Shown here one piece after another: positions 1 through 5,447 of a DNA stretch of 10,791 nucleotides. Location: assembly GCA_964419225.1 (NCBI GenBank), contig CAYQPF010000161.1, positions 1 through 10,791 of the forward strand, written 5' to 3'. The DNA comes from CAYQPF01 sp964419225. Lineage in GTDB: Bacteria > Cloacimonadota > Cloacimonadia > Cloacimonadales > CAYQPF01. Below the pieces are notes generated by a model. It was given only the letters and a program-made list of their open reading frames with translations. It did no database searches and was not told the origin of the DNA. The position numbers were made by a program, and so were the translations under genes. How positions within the stretch are numbered: the first letter of the stretch is position 1; every line of letters begins with the position of its first letter.

Positions 1-921
1 AGTAATGATTCTAACATTTTTTTCACTTATAATGCCACCATGGCTATCAATAATATCCTCTTAGGATTAGATTATAAACGTGTTCTTATCTCACCCATGG
101 AACATAATGCCGTAACCCGTCCTCTCTGGATGCTAAAGGATAAAGGCGTTGATTTTGATGTACTGCCCCATTTTCCTGATGGATTGGTAGATGTGGACTT
201 AATTACACCGGAACTCCTTATTGATGTGGATATGGTTATTATTTGCCATGTCAGTAATGTGAACGGTGTGATCCAACCCATCAAACAAATAAAAGAGAAA
301 ATCGGAGATATTCCCCTGTTTGTCGATGCTTCTCAATCAGCCGGGCATTATAATGAATGCGTTGACGAATGGAAAGTAGATTATATGGCATTCACTGGTC
401 ACAAAGGCCTGTTAGGACAAACTGGAATCGGTGGCTTCTATGCCCGTAATTCCTCAACTTTAAGGCCTTATATCTATGGTGGGACCGGCAGCTTTTCCGA
501 ACACTTCGACATGCCACCCTACATCCCGGATAAATTTGAAGCTGGAACTCATAATGTGGTTGGTATTATTGGACTGATGGCTGCTCTGGAAAATTATCCA
601 CTCGTTGCACATCAAAAAGAAGATTATGCAGAATTACTCGACAGTATCAGACATAATTCCAATCTGATCTTATACTGTGCAGAATCTTTTGAAAATCAGT
701 CTGAAACTTTTTCCATTAACCATACAAAAATGTCCAGTGCTGACCTGTTTCTCGTATTGTATGAAAACCATCATATTGAAACAAGACCAGGATTACATTG
801 TGCACCTTTGGCTCATAAGTCAATCGGGACTTACCCCGTAGGTACTGTCAGATTTTCTTTATCACCTTATCATACAAGAGAAGATTTGAAACACCTAAAA
901 AGTATTTTAAGGAGTATTTGA
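1..921 (+). CDS. Cysteine desulfurase family protein (class V aminotransferase), 5' partial
   Basis: PLP-dependent enzyme that removes sulfur (or selenium) from cysteine (or selenocysteine) as an enzyme-bound persulfide or selenide. The frame is open from base 1, and residues before the ATG at 40 (FTYNAT, then MAINN) already match the family, so the gene starts left of the window and perhaps 65-70 N-terminal residues are missing. Counting from the ATG at 40, visible motifs are MEHN in the cofactor region, the Asp motif VDASQSAGH, the PLP lysine K122 in TGHKGLLG, and the catalytic cysteine C254 (codon 799-801) in RPGLHCAPLAHK. The last is typical of the stand-alone desulfurase family near DUF3343, YedF and SelD genes rather than housekeeping IscS. 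The stop abuts the next start, so the two are probably co-translated. Selenocysteine lyase-like activity is inferred only from context. Confidence 0.93.
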   Translation, partial: SNDSNIFFTYNATMAINNILLGLDYKRVLISPMEHNAVTRPLWMLKDKGVDFDVLPHFPDGLVDVDLITPELLIDVDMVIICHVSNVNGVIQPIKQIKEKIGDIPLFVDASQSAGHYNECVDEWKVDYMAFTGHKGLLGQTGIGGFYARNSSTLRPYIYGGTGSFSEHFDMPPYIPDKFEAGTHNVVGIIGLMAALENYPLVAHQKEDYAELLDSIRHNSNLILYCAESFENQSETFSINHTKMSSADLFLVLYENHHIETRPGLHCAPLAHKSIGTYPVGTVRFSLSPYHTREDLKHLKSILRSI

Positions 922-1143
922 TTGAAGTATATCGCTACTTTTAACACCACTCACTTACTGATCAAAGCAGAAAGAATATGTTTACAAAAAAAACTTAAAA
1001 TTCAGATCATCCCTGTGCCCCGCTATATTTCATCTGAATGCGGTATGTGCATCAGAGTCGATGAAGAATTTAAAGATCAACTGGAAATGATCTTGTCAGA
1101 CAGTGAAATTGAATTCAGAATGCATATCTTCAAAGAAGGATGA
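922..1143 (+). CDS. DUF3343 protein, putative Se/S carrier-like
   Basis: A 73-residue protein of the DUF3343 family (PF11823), annotated as putative Se/S carrier protein-like. Features visible are an N-terminal beta strand (YIATFNTTH), a helix with an extra Cys (C20), then IIPVPRYISSECGMCIRV. In this last stretch the conserved Cys is C40, and a second Cys at C43 makes a C-G-M-C pair. It starts at TTG directly after the desulfurase stop. The start is decided by AAGGAG at 909-914 with a 7-nt spacer. The direct abutment to a cysteine desulfurase and the downstream selD support a role in passing S or Se from the desulfurase, with C40 as the likely carrier residue. That role is inference; it could equally act in sulfur trafficking. 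The family assignment is good. Confidence 0.88.
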   Translation: MKYIATFNTTHLLIKAERICLQKKLKIQIIPVPRYISSECGMCIRVDEEFKDQLEMILSDSEIEFRMHIFKEG

Positions 1144-1209
1144 GTATATAATTATTAATTGTAAATTATGAAATATTAATGAAAGAGGAAATGCCTGTGA
1201 TGTTGAACC

Positions 1210-1358
1210 TGCCTTTAGAGGCATTGATATAGTTCAGATATCTTCCAATTGCACCGAAGGTGCATACTCCTTTGGTAGCCGGTGGTGGAAGCCACCGCGT
1301 TAAAATGCATTCATATTCGCCCGAAAAGGGCGTACAATTTAATTAGGTCCATGCCTCT
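1210..1358. repeat. Cluster of short palindromes with a possible long-range closing stem (REP-like or structured RNA)
   Basis: Non-coding island in the 462-nt gap between the DUF3343 gene and selD. Five inverted repeats lie in 120 nt: TGCCT/AGGCA (1210-1223, loop TTAG), GATAT/ATATC (1226-1242, loop 7), TGCACC/GGTGCA (1250-1264, loop GAA), CGGTGG/CCACCG (1280-1297; or GGTGG/CCACC with loop AAG) and CGCCC/GGGCG (1318-1332, loop GAAAA). In addition AGAGGCAT (1217-1224) is complementary to ATGCCTCT (1351-1358) and could enclose the inner hairpins as a multibranch fold; this excludes the first small hairpin. The GC-rich hairpins with short purine loops resemble dispersed palindromes I remember from Bacteroidota-like genomes, some linked to RAYT transposases. 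No such transposase is visible here. Whether this is a REP element or an RNA cannot be decided from one copy. Confidence 0.6.
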
Positions 1359-1371
1359 TTAGTCTGGTTCC

Positions 1372-1406
1372 ATATCAGGCATCAGGCGACAGTCTGCAGG
1401 CATCAG
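1372..1406 (-). repeat. Heptanucleotide tandem repeat, five units (minus orientation)
   Basis: Read on the minus strand, five consecutive 7-nt units are seen: CTGATGC, CTGCAGA, CTGTCGC, CTGATGC, CTGATAT. The register is unbroken and the CTG start is constant. The same family occurs on the plus strand at 2790, 7933 and 9100. It lies in the DUF3343-selD gap and is the distal part of a composite repeat that includes the hairpin at 1438-1462. No reading frame is involved. Confidence 0.75.
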
Positions 1407-1437
1407 TGGGAAAAGGAAGAGGACAACCCATCCCCGA

Positions 1438-1462
1438 CCCTTCCCTTTGAATAAGGGAAGGG
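1438..1462. repeat. Ten-base-pair hairpin, part of the composite repeat upstream of selD
   Basis: CCCTTCCCTT and AAGGGAAGGG form a perfect 10-bp stem around the loop TGAAT. There is no T-run after it on the plus strand, so it is not a classical intrinsic terminator, though it could end or stabilise the desulfurase-DUF3343 transcript. A near copy (CTTCCCTT, TGC, AAGGGAAG) stands downstream of selD at 2740-2758. The surrounding bases match that copy in inverted orientation. Confidence 0.7.
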
Positions 1463-1508
1463 AGTAAAAGCAGGTGATGTAATCTGCTGACGGAATTTTG
1501 TCCAGATT

Positions 1509-1527
1509 AAAAAGCAAAGCTTTTTTT
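1509..1527 (+). terminator. Weak terminator-like hairpin upstream of selD
   Basis: AAAAAGC, loop AAA, GCTTTTT, then two more T. The 7-bp stem ends in a T7 run, the shape of an A-tailed intrinsic terminator. Only two G:C pairs stabilise it, so termination would be weak. It would end transcription coming from the desulfurase-DUF3343 pair about 80 nt before selD. The remaining bases 1528-1590 show no convincing promoter; a Shine-Dalgarno AGAAGGA lies just before the selD ATG. Confidence 0.3.
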
Positions 1528-1605
1528 GTAAGTCCTGGCCCTTATTAAAAGAAAGAATTCAGGATAGGGTTGAGATAATTATTAATTAGAGAAGGAAAAT
1601 AATTT

Positions 1606-2643
1606 ATGTCATATGATTTATTAAAAACAGTAGAATATGGCGGATGTTCAGCCAAATTATCACCAGGTCAGTTAGAAAATTTGTTAAGTTTTATTCCTCA
1701 GATCAAAGACTCCAACATCCTGGTTGATATCGAAACTCATGATGATGCCGGAGTTTATAAGATTAATGCTGAACAAGCGATTATCTTTACTACTGATTTC
1801 TTCCCTCCTATCTGTTCGGATGCACGGACATTTGGCAGAATTGCTGCAGCAAATTCTTTAAGTGATGTTTATGCTATGGGTGGAAAACCCTTATTAGCCT
1901 TGAATATAATGCTTTTCCCCTCCTCTCAAATTCCTCTGGAAGAATTAGCCGAAATCCTTAAAGGTGGCCAGGAAGTAGCAAATGAAACAGGCACGATCAT
2001 AATCGGTGGTCACACTATTGATGATTATCCGCCGAAATACGGCTTAGCCGTTGTCGGATTGGTTCATCCCGACAAAGTGATAACTAATGCCGGTGCGAAA
2101 TCCGGAGATGTTTTAATCCTCACCAAACCCTTGGGATGCGGAGTAATTATTGCCGCTCAACGCTTAGGTCTTTGTAATCCTGAAGCCTACGAAGCAGCAT
2201 TGCAGAATATGATGCACTTAAATAAAGAAGGTGCTGATGTAATGCAGAAATACGAAATAAGATCAGCAACAGATGTTACCGGCTTTGGCTTATTGGGTCA
2301 TGCCCTGAAAATGGCCAAAGGAAGTAAAGTTACTCTGGAAATAAATCTCAATGACCTCCCTGTTTTACCGCAAGCTTATGAACTTCTTGAAATGGGTTGC
2401 ATACCCGGTGCAGCTTTCAGAAACCAAACCTTTGTCGAAAATGATTCAGAGTTCTGTGAAGGTATCGATTACAATCTGCAGATGCTCGCTGCAGATGCTC
2501 AGACTTCCGGTGGTTTACTAATCTGTTGCCCGGCGGATAAAGCAAACGATATGCTCAAAGATCTACATTCAGTTGGTTACCCTCAAAGCAATATCATCGG
2601 AAGAGTTAGAGATTTAGCTGAAAAATATATAATAGTTAATTGA
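1606..2643 (+). CDS. selD: Selenide, water dikinase (selenophosphate synthase), Cys form
   Basis: Makes selenophosphate from selenide and ATP, the selenium donor for selenocysteine, 2-selenouridine in tRNA, or selenium-containing cofactors. At 345 residues it is the normal family length. The glycine-rich N-terminal loop YGGCSAKLSP carries the catalytic Cys C14 (codon TGT, so not selenocysteine) and Lys K17; the second Cys seen in the E. coli motif is Ala here. Further motifs are THDDAGVY (D46, D47), TTDFFPP (D64, metal/ATP), GRIAAANSLSDVYAMGGKP, GGHTIDD, TDVTGFGLLGH and DAQTSGGLL (297-305). The ATG is preceded by AGAAGGA at a reasonable distance. It sits downstream of a desulfurase and a DUF3343 gene, consistent with selenium use, but is separated from them by 462 nt of repeats and may have its own transcript. 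No selA, selB, selU or yqeB is in view. Confidence 0.96.
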   Translation: MSYDLLKTVEYGGCSAKLSPGQLENLLSFIPQIKDSNILVDIETHDDAGVYKINAEQAIIFTTDFFPPICSDARTFGRIAAANSLSDVYAMGGKPLLALNIMLFPSSQIPLEELAEILKGGQEVANETGTIIIGGHTIDDYPPKYGLAVVGLVHPDKVITNAGAKSGDVLILTKPLGCGVIIAAQRLGLCNPEAYEAALQNMMHLNKEGADVMQKYEIRSATDVTGFGLLGHALKMAKGSKVTLEINLNDLPVLPQAYELLEMGCIPGAAFRNQTFVENDSEFCEGIDYNLQMLAADAQTSGGLLICCPADKANDMLKDLHSVGYPQSNIIGRVRDLAEKYIIVN

Positions 2644-2662
2644 GAGAAGGTGCTTTAACCCG

Positions 2663-2687
2663 GATTGTGCAATAGAGGTTTGCAATC
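2663..2687. repeat. Imperfect hairpin just downstream of selD
   Basis: GATTG (2663-2667) pairs with CAATC (2683-2687), and CAA (2670-2672) with TTG (2680-2682), with a TG bulge and the loop TAGAGGT. It starts 20 nt after the selD stop. No T-run follows, so a terminator role is uncertain. It is the first of several repeats filling the 366-nt gap between the convergent selD and deacetylase genes. Confidence 0.4.
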
Positions 2688-2739
2688 TAACGAGGTTATA
2701 TAATAAATATATGGTGAGTGAGATTGGATTCAGTGCCTC

Positions 2740-2758
2740 CTTCCCTTTGCAAGGGAAG
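2740..2758. repeat. Eight-base-pair hairpin of the composite repeat downstream of selD
   Basis: CTTCCCTT and AAGGGAAG form a perfect 8-bp stem around TGC. The sequence from about 2736 to 2803 matches the reverse complement of about 1393-1465 upstream of selD: the same hairpin, a shared GGATGRG spacer motif, then TCCCACTGATGCCTG and heptads. Read on the plus strand the order is hairpin, spacer, heptads. Confidence 0.7.
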
Positions 2759-2789
2759 AATCAGAGGATGAGGTGTTTTCCCCCTCCCA

Positions 2790-2817
2790 CTGATGCCTGA
2801 AGACTGACGACTTATCT
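2790..2817 (+). repeat. Heptanucleotide tandem repeat, three to four units
   Basis: Consecutive 7-nt units CTGATGC, CTGAAGA, CTGACGA and a decayed CTTATCT. The family is the same as at 1372-1406 (opposite strand), 7933-7967 and 9100-9113. The first unit and the bases before it (TCCCA) are identical to the inverted copy upstream of selD. Confidence 0.7.
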
Positions 2818-2871
2818 CTTCACCCCTTTCACGAAATTCACAATTGTATCACCTTCTGATCTCTTCTCCTT

Positions 2872-2911
2872 GTCAGTGTTAGTCCGTGAAAGTCCATGTT
2901 CGTCAGTGTTC
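2872..2911. repeat. Decanucleotide tandem repeat, four units
   Basis: Four 10-nt units in unbroken register: GTCAGTGTTA, GTCCGTGAAA, GTCCATGTTC, GTCAGTGTTC, consensus GTCMRTGWWM. It lies in the gap between the convergent selD and deacetylase genes. The 10-nt period is close to one DNA helical turn. It is too short and degenerate for a CRISPR array. No open frame of interest crosses it. Confidence 0.65.
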
Positions 2912-2953
2912 TCTAAGTTCTTTTTTTATTAACTCCCAACCAATCCCTTTCCG

Positions 2954-2990
2954 ATTTGTGACTATCTGCCGAATCTGCGTCATCCGCGTT
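2954..2990. repeat. Degenerate nine-nucleotide repeat array
   Basis: Units ATTTGTGAC, TATCTGCCG, AATCTGCGT, CATCCGCGT follow one another with core ATCTGCG. The core is related to the decamer core at 2872-2911 (RTC, then YGYG or RTG). It ends 19 nt before the deacetylase stop codon. Likely a diverged member of the same repeat class. Confidence 0.5.
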
Positions 2991-3009
2991 CTATTAAGTG
3001 TCCCTTCCA

Positions 3010-3909
3010 CTACTCATTCCTTGCTACCTTAAAAATGTACGGAGCAACATTAAAGTAGATTTGAGAAAAACTTAAAGAATTGAGTACTTTATCTCGTTGC
3101 CAACTCAACGTATTTGCGGATGTATTTTCGTTTATATTGAAAATTCCTAAAGTACATTTAAACTGATTTTCGTCCTTTAGGTATTTTATATATTGTGGAT
3201 CAGGTTTGAGCCCGAATGGGAAAGCGATGGAATTAATCTTTACCTGGAAGATTTTTTCCAATTCTTCTTTAGCATCAACTACTTCTTCTTTTAATTCACT
3301 TTCTGATAATCTATTACAGAGAGGATGTGTTTTTGTATGAGCTCCAATTTCGAATCCTTGATTCAAAAGTGCTTTTACTTGATCCTTGTTCAGATAAGGC
3401 TGAATTTGGGTTAAAAGATGAGTAGAAGTATGCCCGAAAGCACTTTGATATAATAATTCTGATATTTCATCTTTCAGATACATGGGAAAAACACGTTTAC
3501 TCCAGCTTTTCAAGGAATCAAATATGCCCGGAAAAGGTAATTTATAATGTTCGCATGCTTGTTTAATAATCTTTTCTTTAAGCTTATAACTTAGTGTTTT
3601 GTCCAAATATGCAAGTAATGTTCTCCACATGAAGTTTTCATTATCCAGACAATTATTAATCAGGAAAAAAGTAGCCGGAATCTTTTCATCCAGCATTATT
3701 CCGGCTCCTATATGCCAGAGATCTGAAAAGCCGTCATCAAAAGTAACAACCAACTCATTGCTAAAACCTTGTGAAGATTCAGCCATATGGATGGCTTCAC
3801 TAAGCGATATTATCCGATACTTCTTACTCAACCATTGTAATTGCTTCTTAAAGACCTTCGCCCGAGGAACTTCATGATAATATACAATTCTTAAAGTATC
3901 CAATTCCAA
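3010..3909 (-). CDS. Polysaccharide deacetylase family protein (NodB-type, CE4)
   Basis: Predicted metal-dependent deacetylase of N- or O-acetylated sugars in cell-surface polysaccharide. In 299 residues it shows YYHEV near the N-terminus, motif 1 TFDDG (D58 catalytic base, D59 metal), motif 2 HTKTHP (H191 and H195, metal ligands) and a motif-3-like AFPFG (229-233). The roughly 95-residue stretch between PATFF and the His motif is an insertion seen in many long CE4 proteins, so the substrate cannot be named. There is no signal peptide or membrane segment. The start is TTG: an in-frame TAA lies three codons upstream and the next ATG (M42) would remove conserved sequence. AAAGGA stands 5 nt before the TTG. 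It lies 99 nt after acpS in the same direction, perhaps at the end of that operon. Confidence 0.88.
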   Translation of the reverse strand: MELDTLRIVYYHEVPRAKVFKKQLQWLSKKYRIISLSEAIHMAESSQGFSNELVVTFDDGFSDLWHIGAGIMLDEKIPATFFLINNCLDNENFMWRTLLAYLDKTLSYKLKEKIIKQACEHYKLPFPGIFDSLKSWSKRVFPMYLKDEISELLYQSAFGHTSTHLLTQIQPYLNKDQVKALLNQGFEIGAHTKTHPLCNRLSESELKEEVVDAKEELEKIFQVKINSIAFPFGLKPDPQYIKYLKDENQFKCTLGIFNINENTSANTLSWQRDKVLNSLSFSQIYFNVAPYIFKVARNE

Positions 3910-3918
3910 CCTATTCCT

Positions 3919-3957
3919 TTAATTATTACTAATCAAGTCTGAAATAATAAAACCCAT
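3919..3957 (-). other. Possible 12-codon leader ORF in frame with the deacetylase
   Basis: ATG at 3957 with a good AGGTGG Shine-Dalgarno 5 nt before it opens a frame encoding MGFIISDLISNN and then TAA. The frame is the same as that of the deacetylase, whose TTG start follows three codons after the TAA. It could be a leader for reinitiation, or the original N-terminus cut off by a nonsense change. No second member is available for comparison. Confidence 0.3.
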
Positions 3958-3998
3958 CAGATCCACCTCTTTCCTTCATTAATAATTAATAATTGATG

Positions 3999-4012
3999 AT
4001 AAAATATTTTAT
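3999..4012. repeat. Perfect 14-bp AT palindrome over the acpS stop codon
   Basis: ATAAAAT followed directly by ATTTTAT, spanning the TAA of acpS. All A/T, so chance is a fair explanation. It might mark the boundary between acpS and the deacetylase gene. The rest of the 99-nt gap is AT-rich with no clear terminator. Confidence 0.2.
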
Positions 4013-4386
4013 TGCTTTTCCAAAATTACTACTGCTGAAGCAATTGTTTTCAGATGTGTCAAAGATACATGTATCGTTGTCACCCCTATCTGCTTAAGTA
4101 TTTCAGAGGCTTTACCCTCTGCATGAAAAACAGGCTTACCGAGTTCATCAGGAACTATGGAAAGGTCTGTCCACTTAAGTTGATCTCTCCAGCCTGTTCC
4201 AAGTGCTTTGAAAAAAGCCTCTTTACCTGCAAATCTGGCAGCATAAGACTCTGTATTCTTCAATTTGGAATCACAATATTGGATTTCCTGAGGAGTGAAT
4301 ATATTGGTTTTAAACGATGCCAATGTAGAAAGAGACTTAGCAACTCTGTCAACTTCAATATTATCTATCCCAATTCCATAAATCAT
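4009..4386 (-). CDS. acpS: Holo-[acyl-carrier-protein] synthase
   Basis: Transfers 4'-phosphopantetheine from CoA to the conserved serine of apo-ACP, needed for fatty acid synthesis; cytoplasmic. At 125 residues it has the usual AcpS length. Visible motifs are GIGIDNIE with D8 (Mg2+ ligand), FTPQEIQYC, and ARFAGKEAFFKALGTG with E56 as the second metal/catalytic acid. The C-terminal strand THIHVSLTHLKTIASAVVI has Thr-His where most members have Ser-His. The ATG overlaps the stop of the upstream SbcD-like gene by one base (TAATG on the minus strand), so translation is probably coupled and a separate promoter is unlikely. Confidence 0.95.
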   Translation of the reverse strand: MIYGIGIDNIEVDRVAKSLSTLASFKTNIFTPQEIQYCDSKLKNTESYAARFAGKEAFFKALGTGWRDQLKWTDLSIVPDELGKPVFHAEGKASEILKQIGVTTIHVSLTHLKTIASAVVILEKQ

Positions 4387-5444
4387 TAAACATCTTCCTC
4401 GAGACGGATTTTATAAGTACGTAATTCACTGCCTATTTCTACTATTTGATTCTCTGCAAAAATTGCCCGCAGAACATTAGCTTTGAGCATTTTGGCAATG
4501 TTTTTAAGCCTCTTCTTATCATAAGCAGAAGTTTTATCATAACGGATTTTAATTATGGCATTCGCAGGATAATCAATACTCTTTTTAGTTATATAAGGCA
4601 GGATTTCTTCTAAAGCCATGGAGTTATGCAGGACAATCTCTGTCATTGGTCTGGCAGGTAGTTTGATCAAAGAAATTTTCTCATAAGTTGTTTTATTAGT
4701 ATCATCCTGAACAAGGGTGATCAAATTGAAGCTCTTATCTTCTTTCATTTCCTGAAAGGAGGTTCGTTCCACAGAACCGGAATAAACTACAGGTATCCCG
4801 TTAGGCGGTAACTTCTTCCAGAGAGTCTGAGCCTTATGGATATGTCCAGAAAGTATAAGTTGATAATCTCCAGGTAATTGTTCCATTGGTAAAATATCGG
4901 CTCCATGTTTGAATGTGTATTTTTCCACTTTAGCACCCTCTATTGCCTGATGCATAATCATAATTTTGAAACTACCTTCATCTTCATCTTTTCTGACTGC
5001 CTGAAGCATCGGCAAAAAGTTCTCTCTAATCTGGTTTCTTTCACAAGGAAATCCTGTCAGTGTAAGATTAAAGCCATTTTTCTGATAAGTATAGTTTTTA
5101 GGCTCATCAAAAATAAATATATTCGGATGATTTAGAAAGACAGAAGTCGGCATGACTGATCTTTCATGATTACCAGGCACAAGATAAAATGGTATGTTAT
5201 TATCAGCAAATTCAAAAAGAATCGAATATGCCCGATCAATTATGGGTTGTGGTACTTTGCTGCGGAAAAAGAAGTCTCCCCCATGGATCACAAGATCAAC
5301 CTTTTCTTTGACTGCGAAATTTAATATGTATTGGTAATTACGGAAGAATTCCTCCCCGTAATGCGGATTAATCGTATTGACTTTTAAAGGATAATCGAAT
5401 CCCAAATGCGTGTCCGCAAAAAATAATATTTTCAATTTATTCAT
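4386..5444 (-). CDS. SbcD/Mre11-like DNA repair metallophosphoesterase
   Basis: A calcineurin-like phosphoesterase of the SbcD/Mre11 group, 352 residues. All metal-site motifs are present: DTH (D11, H13), GGD (D57), GNHE (91-94, N92 and H93), H165 in MIMHQ and GHIH (H201, H203). The stretch VVYSGSVERTSFQE, found in nuclease members of this group and not in general phosphoesterases, supports the assignment. The C-terminal 100 residues match the position of the capping domain. The usual partner SbcC/Rad50 ATPase is not in the window. It starts 3 nt after the ettA stop with only a weak AAGAG upstream, and ends overlapping acpS, so it probably depends on coupled translation. Exonuclease activity is inferred from family. 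Confidence 0.85.
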   Translation of the reverse strand: MNKLKILFFADTHLGFDYPLKVNTINPHYGEEFFRNYQYILNFAVKEKVDLVIHGGDFFFRSKVPQPIIDRAYSILFEFADNNIPFYLVPGNHERSVMPTSVFLNHPNIFIFDEPKNYTYQKNGFNLTLTGFPCERNQIRENFLPMLQAVRKDEDEGSFKIMIMHQAIEGAKVEKYTFKHGADILPMEQLPGDYQLILSGHIHKAQTLWKKLPPNGIPVVYSGSVERTSFQEMKEDKSFNLITLVQDDTNKTTYEKISLIKLPARPMTEIVLHNSMALEEILPYITKKSIDYPANAIIKIRYDKTSAYDKKRLKNIAKMLKANVLRAIFAENQIVEIGSELRTYKIRLEEDV

Positions 5445-5447
5445 TTA

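Noticed and set aside
1191..1232. Small ORF (13 codons, ATG at 1191) after the DUF3343 gene
   Set aside because: The AGAGG is only 2 nt from the ATG, the peptide (MPVMLNLPLEALI) has no recognisable character, and it overlaps the hairpin island.
1144..1605. A tRNA-Sec gene in the gap before selD
   Set aside because: The hairpins do not form an acceptor stem with a TTCGA T-loop or a UCA anticodon; loops are 3-5 nt and no CCA-like end is present.
1645..1650. Selenocysteine codon in selD
   Set aside because: The catalytic position is TGT (Cys) and the frame has no internal TGA.
1372..2817. Insertion sequence or composite transposon around selD
   Set aside because: No transposase gene or target duplication is visible; only the inverted repeats themselves are supported.
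2872..2990. CRISPR-like array
   Set aside because: Units are 9-10 nt with no spacers; there is no 25-40 nt repeat and no cas gene.
4054..4389. Open frame on the plus strand opposite acpS
   Set aside because: Antisense to a clear acpS gene, with no family resemblance.
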